From Branchiostoma floridae (Eukaryota; Chordata; Leptocardii; Amphioxiformes; Branchiostomatidae): DNA of 64,000 nucleotides. This document shows positions 35,001-43,023 of the stretch, piece after piece. A program made the translations under genes and the position numbers. Location of the stretch: assembly GCF_000003815.2 (NCBI RefSeq), contig NC_049980.1, positions 745,258 to 809,257 on the forward strand, given 5' to 3'. The notes beneath the pieces are model-generated. The model was given only the letters and a program-made list of their open reading frames with translations. It was not told the DNA's origin and did not search any database. Within the stretch, counting starts at the first letter, position 1; each line of letters opens with the position of its first letter.

Positions 35001-35093
35001 GCACCCCGCGATGGAGTCCGCCAGTACCGCTAGGAGTAGCCATCCGCCAGCCCCCAGCCCCGCACAGCACCGCCGCAACCACCGCGGCAACAT
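13397..35093 (-). CDS. Secreted multi-module leucine-rich-repeat protein, 10 exons
   Basis: Exons in order: 34930-35093, 24173-24382, 20008-21543 (with gap), 18966-19189, 18462-18519, 17444-17755, 16164-16357, 15407-15575, 14740-14862, 13397-14329. Every junction is GT-AG and phase-consistent. The product is about 1,300 residues: signal peptide (1-30); module 1 with LRRNT (CxxxCxCx6C), about 11 LRRs and a four-cysteine LRRCT; Pro/Thr-rich linker; module 2 with LRRNT, about 5 LRRs and LRRCT; acidic linker; module 3 with LRRNT and about 20 LRRs in the alternating long/short pattern of small leucine-rich proteoglycans, no terminal cysteines, and tail ENEIDYYDY. No membrane segment is seen, so it is probably extracellular matrix or secreted. 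Podocan/fibromodulin-like for module 3 and chondroadherin-like for modules 1-2 are family comparisons from memory. Three exons carry tandem copies of their boundaries in the adjoining intron. Confidence 0.88.
14740..14862 (-). CDS. LRR gene exon 9
   Basis: Acceptor ATGTTTAG|TTGGAC and donor TTCAAG|GTTGGG give exactly 41 codons. It reads LDGNQIGSVHLDSLANMNNL and VKLSLANNQITDAGLPEFLF. Phase 0 to 0. Confidence 0.88.
15407..15575 (-). CDS. LRR gene exon 8
   Basis: Acceptor GTTAACAG|AGGAGC and donor CTACAG|GTAATA give 169 bp. It reads GAPELERLYLEENLLSDDSI, LYKLRHLIMSGNKLRGVP, LPGSLEVLQ. Phase 2 in, phase 0 out. Confidence 0.88.
16164..16357 (-). CDS. LRR gene exon 7
   Basis: Acceptor TGTTGTAG|GTACTG and donor TTCAA|GTAAGTG give 194 bp. 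It encodes VLHLHNNFLTGDRI, SLEYLHLNGNYLTRV, LPEMLKYLYLSNNFLSFI. The alternation of a long LRR and a short LRR beginning with LP is typical of proteoglycan-type LRRs. Phase 0 to 2. Confidence 0.88.
17181..17392. mobile_element. MITE family A, copy 1
   Basis: Terminal inverted repeats begin with TAACGCTAGTTCACCTTTAT then CCG, and continue GGTAACCTATATCCG; the right end reads CGGATATAGGT...GGATAAATGTGAG. The interior has a second inverted motif around GTCGAC. The same design recurs at 43868-44068, 46826-47052 and 58959-59177. It lies in intron 6 of the LRR gene, directly beside exon 6. Confidence 0.75.
17444..17755 (-). CDS. LRR gene exon 6: acidic linker and third LRRNT
   Basis: Acceptor AATGAAG|GTGCCC (weak pyrimidine tract) and donor CTCAAG|GTATAG bound 104 codons. 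The first part is an acidic spacer (DDMENLEAEEERDTR). The cap CPKKCQCNPFGHVDC has a seven-residue last spacing, against six in the first two caps. It is followed by LGLTAIPEDVP and the first LRR. Phase 0 to 0. Confidence 0.82.
18117..18430. repeat. Fold-back inverted repeat in LRR intron 5/4 region
   Basis: The arm at 18117-18222 is, reverse-complemented, closely similar to the arm at 18319-18430, with a loop of about 96 bp. Shared words include AGGAACTGA, TGATGGTGACG, CAAGAGGC, TTTGCTGG, CCGTTGGAT and TCTCTGCGTAGAAGAAT. Each arm keeps an open frame (QEAVCW, SLRRR), probably by chance or as a relic of a coding transposon. The right arm ends about 30 bp from exon 5 of the LRR gene. Confidence 0.7.
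18462..18519 (-). CDS. LRR gene exon 5: short exon with last C-cap cysteine
   Basis: Acceptor CGTTACAG|GATAGA and donor TACAAG|GTACAA bound only 58 bp. It reads RIESILNICAPHLHNIQHYK. The cysteine supplies the fourth LRRCT cysteine in the same place as FNELC of module 1, which strongly supports this small exon. Phase 2 to 0. Confidence 0.8.
18966..19189 (-). CDS. LRR gene exon 4: module 2 LRRs and C-cap
   Basis: Acceptor CTCTTCAG|TACCTA and donor AAAAG|GTAGGA give 224 bp (phase 0 to 2). It reads YLALDGNLIRSLP, one further LRR, then the C-cap NPWTCNLHVCGLR and LTCSAPDHLNRK. The acceptor and first about 22 bp of the exon are repeated twice more upstream in intron 3. Confidence 0.88.
19168..19626. 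repeat. 156-bp tandem repeat made from the exon 4 acceptor boundary
   Basis: Three head-to-tail copies start at 19168, 19324 and 19480, spaced exactly 156 bp. Each contains the first 22 bases of exon 4 (GGCTAGGTACTGAAGAG on the + strand spans the splice site) plus about 130 bp of intron. The first copy is the real exon boundary; the two upstream copies keep the pyrimidine tract and AG acceptor. Confidence 0.9.
19852..19947. mobile_element. Partial end of MITE family E
   Basis: CCGGTCCG, a T-run, TTACCGGTACACC and TACCCACTCCTA match the right ends of the elements at 33219-33653 and 48458-48876. Only one end is recognisable. Confidence 0.45.
20008..21543 (-). CDS. LRR gene exon 3: module 1 end, linker, module 2 start (contains gap)
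   Basis: Acceptor CCTTGCAG|ATGGAA continues NYFPRWNLPYLEYLDLSNND. LRRs run to NPWTCDKQICNLRSW, the C-cap of module 1, whose later cysteines are VYC and FNELC. A Pro/Thr-rich linker follows (RPMPTTPAPK), then 100 N, then TAVTTTRATTTV. Module 2 begins with CPGICRCEFAYVDC and LRRs up to PEELPPNLQ. Donor is CTTCAA|GTAGGT, phase 0. If this is one exon, the true gap must be 3n+2 bases long, not 100. Introns inside the gap cannot be excluded. Confidence 0.8.
20592..20691. other. Assembly gap (100 N) inside LRR exon 3
   Basis: Exactly 100 N separate two Thr/Pro-coding flanks. The reading frames on the two sides do not agree across 100 bases. The placeholder size is therefore arbitrary; a continuous exon needs 3n+2 bases. 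The missing sequence is probably a low-complexity mucin-like repeat. Confidence 0.95.
21590..21760. repeat. Diverged tandem duplication upstream of exon 3
   Basis: Two stretches (about 21592-21660 and 21676-21754) share CAGTGAGYGTTACAA, AYGCTAA, AATGTAA and TGTAACGC in the same order, about 85 bp apart. They lie just upstream of the exon 3 acceptor but do not include the exon itself. Confidence 0.5.
23698..24172. repeat. Tandem copies of the exon 2 donor boundary
   Basis: Downstream of exon 2 the sequence GTGACTACTCACCGTGGGAA plus AGTAGTTGAGGTTGTTCCCG recurs. Full copies start near 23766, 24000 and 24077, about 77 bp apart for the last ones before the true boundary at 24155, and partial copies occur near 23698 and 23912. 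On the - strand each full copy encodes MGNLRGLYLSGNNLNYFP followed by the donor CACG|GTGAGT. A larger unit with ACCCACCAAGATGGCGGACG is also repeated. Confidence 0.9.
24173..24382 (-). CDS. LRR gene exon 2: three LRRs
   Basis: Acceptor ACCTGCAG|TATCCC and donor CCCACG|GTGAGT give 210 bp. The first base completes a serine codon with exon 1, giving VPNSIPADTTRLYLQSNKIT, the usual LRRNT-to-LRR transition. LRR consensus segments are LFLLNLMNNQLR-like and LRGLYLSGNNLNYFP. Its 3' 60 bp and donor are repeated in the intron immediately downstream. Intron 1 is about 10.5 kb. Confidence 0.88.
25930..26200. repeat. GT/TCTG microsatellite
   Basis: A long GT run grades into GTCT/TGTCTG variants. On the - strand it is the CA-rich tail of a repeat whose body continues to about 26530 (TGTGACCTTGGTACTGC is the reverse of the GCAGTACCA motif in copies at 16430 and 28640). 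Confidence 0.85.
26661..26802. mobile_element. Palindromic 142-bp MITE-like hairpin
   Basis: The left arm contains GCAGCTCTCACCCGCCGGGG then TAATCGTCCACACCCGG and AGGATTTTCAC. The right arm is its near-perfect reverse complement (GTGAAAATCCGACCGGGTGT, then CGATTACCCCGGCGGG, GAGAGCTGC). Arms are about 55 bp with a loop near 25 bp. There is no coding content. Confidence 0.75.
27074..28182. mobile_element. Element bounded by inverted arrays of TTCCGAA repeats
   Basis: From 27074 to about 27315 a 16-17 bp unit, CCCTATGTTCCGAAAT, is repeated about 14 times. At 28150-28182 two copies occur in reverse orientation (TTTCGGAACATAGGG, ACTTCGGAACATAGGGC). The outermost bases are GCCCTATGTTCCGAA at both ends in inverted orientation. 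This looks like a non-autonomous DNA transposon with an expanded subterminal array at one end. No transposase is seen in the 0.8 kb interior. Confidence 0.55.
28540..28830 (+). mobile_element. CA-tailed interspersed repeat (SINE-like), copy
   Basis: Order of motifs: AAGACCATAGCACAGCC, GCTGCAGTACCATTGTCACA, CCATTCAGAGGTTCTTGAGT, TATGTTGATCACAAATATCC, GGAAACACAAACACACACAC, ATCTCCATGG(T)GACAACTA. The same order recurs in pieces at 16382-16445, 31105-31165, 32330-32445 and 40500-40620, and reversed at 26080-26530. Each copy has a CA-type microsatellite at the same internal position. It appears to seed many microsatellites of this window. Confidence 0.6.
30237..30448. mobile_element. MITE family C (CGCGG-rich), copy 1
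   Basis: Ends read TACTGTAAATGCAGAAA and, reversed, TTACTGTAAATGCATTTAAG. The interior has repeated ACCACCGCGA and TTCGCGGT words in inverted pairs around a CCATGG centre. Related copies lie at 49204-49418 and 53532-53607. The short interior rules out coding capacity. Confidence 0.75.
30722..30956. mobile_element. Palindromic MITE with 26-bp terminal repeats
   Basis: The left end CGGCCTCTCTGGGGGCATTG then GCGTAA matches exactly the reverse complement of the right end. Similarity extends inward through a G-run, TATACGTG/TATATGTG and TTTTTAACT, so nearly the whole element folds. The left arm has gained a GT/G tract. Confidence 0.8.
31285..31385 (-). mobile_element. Probable LINE 3' tail (reverse orientation)
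   Basis: GAGCTTTATTGTACATTTTG is the reverse of a CAATAAAGCTC-type 3' terminus, followed by a stretch with ACAGAGATATGACATAC. Only the tail is present and no coding sequence is recognisable. Confidence 0.35.
32626..32669 (-). ncRNA. Hammerhead-like motif with intact core (family 1)
   Basis: On the - strand: CTGACGA, AAGGTGGTGGATTCT, GAAACGTC, AGACC. The CUGANGA and GAAAC elements and the GUC cleavage triplet are intact, but stem II pairs poorly and stem I has mismatches. It is the sister of the motif at 7610-7660, in which the stems pair and the core is mutated. It is part of a dispersed repeat in LRR intron 1. Confidence 0.4.
33219..33653. mobile_element. MITE family E, copy 1
   Basis: The left end has GGTGGGTACCGGTACAG and TTCAGGTACAGGTCCGG. 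The right end has GGGTTTGTACCGTTATAC and CACTCACCCCTA, an imperfect inverted match. The internal GGACCxxxxCCGGTCCAAT motif also recurs in the copy at 48458-48876. A 74-residue frame inside is not conserved in that copy. Confidence 0.55.
34069..34140 (+). repeat. tRNA-like B-box fragment, possible SINE
   Basis: GATCCTGGGTTCAAATTCTC resembles a tRNA T-arm with B-box. The upstream part could supply an A-box-like GGGCGTTTGGTTCG. The full cloverleaf does not form, so a decayed tRNA-derived SINE is the better reading. Confidence 0.3.
34446..34512. repeat. Short minisatellite
   Basis: Units of about 23 bp with the pattern AAAGCGGYATGGGTAAGCGC are repeated three times. This lies in LRR intron 1, about 0.4 kb from exon 1. 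Confidence 0.7.
34693..34984. repeat. 148-bp tandem duplication of the exon 1 donor boundary
   Basis: Two copies (34693-34840 and 34841-34984) each hold the last about 54 coding bases of exon 1 plus about 90 bp of intron. The intronic copy reads ADGTVHCVGMGLSRVPN and keeps the donor CAATAG|GTATGT. The exon copy reads ADRTVHCVGRGLSHVPN with CAACAG|GTATGT. The intronic copy has no convincing acceptor. Confidence 0.9.
34930..35093 (-). CDS. LRR gene exon 1: signal peptide and first LRRNT
   Basis: ATG at 35093 opens a basic n-region (MLPRWLRRCC), a hydrophobic core (GGWLLLAVLAD) and a small-residue cleavage region (SIAG) before C31. The cap then reads CPEVCQCADRTVHC, followed by GRGLSHVPN. Donor CCAACAG|GTATGT leaves two bases (phase 2). 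The ATG is chosen because it is followed by a complete signal peptide and the next acceptor matches the phase. Confidence 0.85.
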
Positions 35094-35210
35094 CGCCTAC
35101 ACAAACAACAACAACAACCTTGAATAAACTCAGAGATCTACAAACATATACACATTGAATCGATACGACACTCAGTTTCTCTTGAAAAAGTCAAAATCAT
35201 TGATTCAGAG

Positions 35211-36839
35211 CCGGTGTGACAGCGATCTCGCCCCCCCCCCAGCGATCTCGCCCCCCCGGGGGGTGAGATCACAAGCGTCTCCCCCCCCCCATCACCGCCC
35301 CCTCCCCCCCCCCCCCCCAGGTCTACTTGACCCCACGGTGGCCTCTCCCCCACCCCTCGGCCAAGCTCCCCCTCTCCTTGACCCTTCTAGCCCCGTATCC
35401 CCCGACCCGGCGCTCCCCCTGGTCCCCTCCCTGTGTCTATCGCACCCCGCGAAGCAGAACCGTCTGGATCCAGCGGCGCCAGGCCTACCATACGTACAAG
35501 ACCCCGCCCCCCCCCGGCCCCATCCCTTCGACCTCCCCCGCACAAGCAGTCTGACCAACCCCCCCTCGTATACATTGGTCCCACACCACAGGGGCCGCAT
35601 CTAGCCCCTTTAGATCCACCCGTTTACCCGCTCATTATTCCAGGAAGCCGCCCCGACGCCCCCCCAACTGCAGCAAACTTCCCCCTAAATGTCCCCTCTT
35701 CCCCCCCCCCCCAGGGATCTTGCCCCCCCGGGGGGTGAGATCCCTAGCGTTTTCGCCCCCCTTTAGTGTTCTCGCCCCCCCCCCCCTCAAGAGCAGCTGG
35801 TTACTACATATTGCAGGTGCGCTACCTGGTACTATACTGCACCTGGGGAGTAACGTATATGGTGTGTTACCTGGTACCTATATGGCACCTTATTACCGTA
35901 CCGTAAGATGTCATACCTCGAAAGTCGATACTATATTGTTCGGTGCAAACAAGACATTGAAATGAAAAAGACAATTTTCGCAGCTGAGGTGGCATAAAAA
36001 CAGTGCTACTGCGAACGTATAAATCAACACCGTCTATGGTACGGAATACGTCAGCTATATGTTTTCAATTTGTCACAGTGTTTTCTTTCTTGTGCTGGAA
36101 ACATTTCCAAAGCACTAACAAAAACACACGTTAATAATAGTTTCTCATTATAAACACTATCTACGCGCAAGTTGATATAGCTGTTGCTAAATGCTACACA
36201 AACACTGGTAAAGTACCAGTCTTAAGAAACACGGGTAAATACATCAGTTCCTAAATACTAGAAAAAACAGTCATGTTGGAGGTGAAGATATCCCTTGGCC
36301 AGGTTCATATACCAAAATGTGCGTTATTCTAATTAATACCTAATATTTGCATAATTGATAAAGACATTACATAGTTCTTTTGTGGTCACTTTATGGTAGA
36401 GACTTCATATTGGAGATATATAGGTTGCTTGAGGACAGGTGAATACAATGAATACATCTTATGTCAAGACTCAGGTATATGCAATAATGGGAATACAAGG
36501 GACCCAACCCTCCTTGTCTGAAACAAGTTCAACTATCTTATTACCATGTAATTACGTTGATATTGATGCTATGAATGGCGTTATGTATCAAACTCGTGTA
36601 CTATATCCTTCTAAAACTGAATTTTGTGATTTATACCAATCAACTTCTAAAATGTCATGTAAATCCGTTTTTTTTGGGGGGGGGCCAAATCGCTAAAGGG
36701 GGGCGAGGTAGGGGGGCGAGATCACTAGCCGGGGAGGGCGAGATCGCTAGTGATTTCGCCCCCGGGGGGGCGAGATCGCTAGTGATTTCGCCCCCGGGGG
36801 GGGCCAGATCACAGGGGGGCGAGATCGCTGTCACACCGG
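35211..36839. mobile_element. C-rich transposon with 26-bp perfect terminal repeats
   Basis: The ends are CCGGTGTGACAGCGATCTCG followed by CCCCCC, and its exact reverse complement at 36814-36839. Near both ends the unit GCGATCTCGCCCCCC is repeated several times with GGGGGGCGAGATC in the opposite sense. Very long C-runs occur at 35225-35330 and 35700-35790. No transposase frame is recognised; the Pro-rich frames come from the C-runs. It begins 117 bp upstream of the LRR gene start codon, so it sits in that gene's promoter or 5' UTR region. Confidence 0.8.
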
Positions 36840-37310
36840 AATTCTTTGCAAGATGAGTGAAGAAGGCTGTATACATCCGCGCCCACCGTCCATCGCTGAA
36901 CAGAGACGGGGGGCGACACAGGTTATCTGTTTTTAAGACCCTCTGCTGCAGTCGTGTGTCCCTGACATCACGTCCGGAAGCTACAGCAGACGGGTCCATT
37001 CCGTGAACAAGGCTGAAGGAGTCGGCTGAAAATTTGGAGCAAGTTCCAATCAAACTTGGTGTTGGTTACGTAAAGTTTAGTTTTTCCACAAACTTGAATA
37101 GGTTTATCAGACTGGCGGTAAGTCAATGAATACAAAAGACTCTTTTTACATCTCTTAAACCCCTTTACGTTTGGAACCGCAACTGTAAACATTGCATTAA
37201 AGCATGATGGGGATAAAAGAATTACTGTATATATGTCAATACTTCACGTTTGGGACCGCATCTGTAAGCAGCGGTACCTATCGCTGTAGTGCAATGTGAA
37301 CCAGTCAGAA

Positions 37311-37353
37311 TTGCCCTGACTAAGGTGACAGACGGTCACCGAAACGTCGGGGG
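37311..37353 (+). ncRNA. Hammerhead-like motif (family 2), core mutated
   Basis: TTGCC, CTGACTA, then a perfect 6-bp stem II (GGTGAC, loop AGACG, GTCACC), GAAACGTC, GGGGG. Stem II and the GAAAC-GTC side are intact, while CUGAUGA has changed to CUGACUA. The sister at 60211-60246 keeps CUGAGGA. The minimal ACGT stem III is like that of hammerheads in Penelope-like retroelements (family knowledge). Confidence 0.4.
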
Positions 37354-38216
37354 AAAAAAGCGAGGGTTGTGAACAAAAAAGTATCTTTCTTCAAAAACAA
37401 CAATAGCAAAGTTTTTAATCCTTCAAGCGAAATAAACCCTGTATATGTTCAACTTGTTAAAAGACGTCTTAGAACACAGACCCTAAGATTCTGAAAGCCG
37501 TGAAGAAATCAGGACATTCCAAAGTTTCAGGTGTAAGTCAATAGTTCTTCAATCAGCTGAAACGCGATGTAATGGACATGTGACTTGCGCGATGAGTCGA
37601 ATGTACCAAAAAGAAAAACCGAAAATCTTGGTACAATGTACATCTATTATATTGCCTCTAAATGATAGATGTAACTTTCGTCTTTTGTACAGCATAACAA
37701 AACGACCAGATGTGAGGGGAAAAACACGTTAAAAAAGCACAAGCTGAAACCAACGCTTAAAGATTGATAGCAGTTTTAAGTTCTCTGTGATTTTACTCTT
37801 TGCCTCCCTACTCAAACGTGACCGGACCTGTAAGAAACGCAGCCGCCCGTTGATATGTTTTCCTTCTCCCCAACTGCCGTTGAAGCATGGTTGAGAAAAG
37901 TAAAACGTGCCATGTCCGCCCCCCTACCCCCCCCCCCAGTTCATATCGGAACCCAGTTCATATCGGAAACCCAGGCCCAGCGGTGCCATCACCTAGGATT
38001 TCCTAAGGTCATGTAAATTTGTTTATATGGATGGCATCCTTTGGCAATTGCAACGTCAAAACTTATGCGAGCGTGCGGATAACAAAGTTTAGTCAAAAAG
38101 GTGCCTTTGTTATGTAATCTAGTTGGTAAGGAATGTTGAACAAATTACTGAACCCACGAAGTATAGATTCGTCATTTTTGTTCTTTTACATCTTCTTTGA
38201 CTTGGAAACTGGCTTT

Positions 38217-39286
38217 TAAGCCCCGGTCACAAAGCGCGTACGATTCATTGCGATTCCTTCCGATGCGCAGGATAAGCGCAGTGCGTCGTAAGTCGGGGGA
38301 GAATCGGAAGCAATGGTTTAAGTATATAAAGCCGTGGTCACAAAGCGCGTAGTGCATCGTACGATGAGGTCATAAGAGCGTGCCTGCGTCAATCGCAGTG
38401 AATCATAGTAAATCGGGGAGCGTCGTATGGCGAAAAATAGAGCTGAAATGGATTTTGAACATGTTCAAAATTTCGCTATCGTCGTAAGGTGTTATTTGCC
38501 CCCATAGCAGACTTCATTACGGCAAATTTTGTCTACTGATGAGGTTATAGATTTGTGAATTGTTAGCATGTTGTGATGGTTTCAGTTTTCCCTGATATTG
38601 TCGATATTGACGAAAAGGGAAAATATATCAGTCGCAACTGACACAGTCGCAACCAGAGAACAGCGCGCCCCGCACAGGTGATGCAGACCATTGTTTGATC
38701 GCTTCATGCACGTGCGTTTATAATTAGATCAAATCTCAGCTCTCGTCGGTCTTGGGTCAGTTTACCATAATCGTAATAACCATGGGGACAACTCAAACAT
38801 AAAGGCAGGCTCTATGAGTCGGAAATATATATGATATAATGCTTATGATATAATTTTTGTATGATGGCACCTTTTTGTTGATAGCATATCATATGATACG
38901 ATCTTCGAAAGAGCCTGACACGTAGAGCCGGCAAGCAGGCCGAGATAACCATACCAGTACTCACGCTTGATTTGAACTTTTGCTTGTAATACTCTTGTTG
39001 TCATGGTGTTTTTTAAATTCATTTTTACAGTTAAAGATATTATAGGAAGGTATTCAACAGCTATGTCCACATTTTGTTGGTTAAAGAAGCACAAAAGCTG
39101 TCAGACGGCTATACAGAAGAGACACAAGTGAAAAATCGTGCGACGCTGGAAAAATTTTGAACACCATCCGATGCGTTGCGATGGCTAACGATGCTTACGA
39201 TTTTGTTGCGATGTACTGCGCTCATCGTACGATATGCGGAATAGTCCATCGCAAGGAATCGTACGCGCTTTGTGACCGGGGCTTTA
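38217..39286. mobile_element. 1.07-kb inverted-repeat transposon
   Basis: The left end reads AAGCCCCGGTCACAAAGCGC, then GTACGATTC and TTGCGAT. The right end, reversed, is AAGCCCCGGTCACAAAGCGC, then GTACGATTCCTTGCGAT. A further internal copy of the left end, GGTCACAAAGCGCGTAGTGC, lies at about 38337. The interior holds only short frames, so it is non-autonomous. Confidence 0.75.
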
Positions 39287-40649
39287 CATCCTACGAAATT
39301 AGTATCCGTTTTTCTGATATTTCCTTGTTGTGTACGGCATACATTTGCTCATTTTAAAGATGCTGTGTGATTTTCAGATGATCTAAAACGTTGTTGTTGT
39401 TTTTTTAAATTTTCTTACGGACGAAAATTGACGCGCGCGGTGATGTCATCCATATGATCGACTCAACATGGCCTCAGATGAGGTTACAGCCGACGGCGTT
39501 GCCATGGCGACGACCTAACAGGTTGGCGGGAACTTGGCGGGGAGGCATTCTCCTGCGATTGAGGCTAGTCAATGTGAAATAACGAGGGCGAAGGCATTGA
39601 GGTGACCTTGACGAAACACGTCCCGGGATAAAGGCATTGCCGTGACCTTGGCGTCCCTACTGGAGTTCTTTTTCTTCCCCTGGTTAAGTCAGCCTGGCGG
39701 AGGTTTATTTAGATTCACACCCAGCTGTGCGAATTACACGGTACCGTAGCGTGCATACAAACAAACAATTAGCGAACCCGCGGATGTAGCGTTAACGGCG
39801 GCCTGTCCATAAATCAGGCTAAACTAGAACGATTCTGACTAGAATGAAAAGAATGTCGCCCAAAGAAATGCCCCAAGACAACAATTGAAGCTAGCCATTT
39901 ATTTTTTAAACTCTTCAAACGTAACATTGTTGCGGAAACAGAGAATGTCTCCCCATGTAGACTTTAGGTTACTGAAAGCTCCTCGAACACAAGACGTTAT
40001 GAGCAAGCTCACCCTATAGTATTGTGAACAAGTAAATTTACAATACACAGCTTATATCCTACGATAAGGCAATACCTAAGCTGTGATTGGCTTATGACAA
40101 GAGAATAGTAAACAAAAAGGACACGCTAACAAAAACAATATGTTTATGAGGAGATTCATAACCAAACATAATATCAAGATCCAAGTTGAACTGTCATACC
40201 GAACACAAACAATCCATTGCTTACGTGACGTTGCGTTATGTAGATAGAACACGTGACTCGGTGAGTAGTAGATCATAAACAGAAAGTCTATGGCGCCCCC
40301 GTCTCTGTTGAGGAGTTCTTGATTCGATCAGTCGAAAACGTTTCTGTTGGCAATACGATTTCAATTTTTGATTAAAATCTAAATGACTTATTCCAACACA
40401 GTTAAAAGTCCAGGTGAGCAAAAATTATTCTCTATCAAAATCTATAAGAAAACAGGCTCCCGTAGTTTTAAAACTCCGCTAGGAGACCCAAGCTATACCG
40501 CGTACTCTTCTACCGAAGAAGGGCTAGCTACCACTAAAAAATCATAACCAAAGCATGTCTATAACACGGGATATCGAAATCAGAGGTTCTGCTGCTATGC
40601 CGTCGCATGCCGCTAGGAGCCCCAAAATTATATCACTTTAAGATCTCGT

Positions 40650-43020
40650 CAAGACTTAACCCACATAACAAATATCAAGACAATGCATACAGGCCTTCTT
40701 TTGTTATGTTATTCATCTTCAAATTTTAAACATGCAAACTCTACAAAAGACATAACCATCTTGGCGAAGGTAATACAAATATTCACCAATAGTAACTGAA
40801 ACTGTTGTAATTTAACGTGTATATGTAGTTCCTAACTGGCCTGACGAACTCCTTGAGTTCTCTATGACAATGACAATGACAGTATTAGACTGTAACTTCC
40901 GTCATTTATACATTGCCATACATTGTCACTGATGCAATTCTTGAGCAATACTTGTAAACCATCTATCTATCTATTTATCTCTAGCCTATCTATCCAATAA
41001 TCTCAGAAGAGACTTTGCACTTCCCCACACGGACAGACGAACAGAAAGCAACTTTTCTCTTGAAATCGCAGAACCCACAAATTTTAGAAAAGGCGGGGCT
41101 TTTCGTCTCCCTTTGCTTCCAAAAAAGAAGTCAAACCCAACCTGTTTAGAAATAGCCAACACTAGTATTACAGTAGAATATTGTTGATAACTGTCCATTG
41201 TTACTTGTATATCTACTATGTTTATGCCATGTACATGTACTTGCAGTTAGCCCTCGGGCACGAACTTGCAAATATAAGTTATAGACATCGCATCCGTAGA
41301 CGGTTAGGAAAATTTCTCCTTCATTCTAGCCGACAGACGGGGGTCCATGACCGACCAAACGCCATCGGCTAGACCTCATGCGAGCGGAGCATAATTAAGA
41401 CTGATTAAACACGGATGTAGGGACAAAAGGTGACAGACTATGGTACTAGTCTGTCGGATGGTAGGTTGGGGGCAGGTAAAGGGGTGTTCTAGACTACTTT
41501 AATTGCTAGTTACGTACCGATATCACCACCCTCCCCCTTCTTTCCCCTCGTTAACTTGTCAGCTGCCTATTCGTAAACAAGCCACGGTTGGCGCAGTCGG
41601 CGGTCATTGGTATAAAAACACTTGAGCTAACCGGCAGCTATCACAACACGATAAAAACACACACAGACACACAAAACCCTACCCTACTAACTAGCCTTCT
41701 CGGGACAACCCACAATGTTTGGGTGCGAGACACACACAGACACGTACGCAGACACAATACGACTGAACCCTACACCGCTCCCTTAGGCCTAACTTAGACT
41801 CAACCCTATATAATACCATGCATTCGGGACAAGGCTGACAGACTAGTGATATATGCTCTCATCCTTTACAGTCTATGTGAGCCCTGAAGAGATTTACTGA
41901 CATACTCACGGCGAAGCTCGACTGGTCCGTCAAGAGTAGTAGACTAGAGAAGGACGCGTGTGAAAAACTAGAAAGACTCCGATGACAACAACACCCCTAG
42001 CTTCCATCGTAAGGGGAGGGACCACGAAGTTTCAGTTGGTGTTGCCCTGACTGGGAATCATGGCCGAGCTATTTTGATCGCCAGGAGTTGGGGTGACTGT
42101 CAGAGAGATATAAAAGGAGCGCGTGCGACTCCGACGGCGGCCCCGGTACGGTATGCGCGGCGCTGCGCGACTGGGCGGTCCCCCCTTGCCCTCCCACCGG
42201 CCACAGCGCACCGCAATGCCCTCCCTGGAACGCCGAGGCGCTAATGCGGATCATATGACTCAGACCTGACGCGTGTGTCGCCTGCGTGTGTCGCACTTTC
42301 ACTGGTCTAGTACTGTACAACTTTCACTTTTCTCCCTACCAAAGCCATATATGATTAAAACTGACGAACCAGATACAGAAATTCTGAATAGGACGTCTAC
42401 AGTTGAATAGCTATAACGTTATAGGCATTATCGAATATCTTAAGTATAAGTAATTACAGAAAATTAGGCCACAGCAAGTAAATTTCATGGATGACATGAT
42501 TAATTTTTTTGCCTAATTTTGAGAAACAAATCCACCACGGAGATGGTGAATATTACAAAAAAGAATGAAAATGGGAAAAATATCGTGTGGCAGTCTTCAT
42601 TGTGCGTGTAGAGATGACAGTATAATGTAGCCATGGCCGCAGTTTTAGAAACAAAAGTGGCACCATTGATGAAAAGTCTAATGGAGATCGAAATAAACAA
42701 ACAAACAAAAAAAAAAAAACCAATGTGGTAGCCGTGACTGTAGTTGCCAACTTGGTAAGTGATAGTACACTAGTGTCACTTTGTGCACCTCTTGAATACA
42801 GATCTAGAAAAAACGACTTGTTGGCTGTGATACAATTTTTTTGTCACTCTTACTTTAAAAACGCCGTCCATTTGAAAGTCTGATTATCGTGTTGTTGTTT
42901 TCAATCCATTTTTATTCTTTCGCTCGTTATCAGTAAATTTATAGTCTGCAGAGGATGTCATCCACTACAATTACTCACTGTAGCCTTTGTTAAGGTAGCG
43001 TGGCTTATAGCCTTGGTGTG
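40650..43020. other. Gene-free stretch with a possible promoter-like site
   Basis: No exon is supported. A GC-rich segment at 42105-42260 follows GATATAAAAGGAGCG at about 42102 (+ strand), a good TATA-box match. No coding exon was found directly downstream; the first ATG gives only 17 codons. The remainder holds a few tetranucleotide runs (ATCTATCT near 40963) and CA-rich words. Confidence 0.3.
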
Positions 43021-43023
43021 GCT

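Noticed and set aside
35155-35738. Proline-rich frames of 100-149 residues
   Set aside because: They lie inside the C-rich transposon and are caused by C-runs.
42100-42300. TATA box and GC-rich segment as a gene promoter
   Set aside because: No credible first exon follows; kept only as a weak note in a gene-free stretch.
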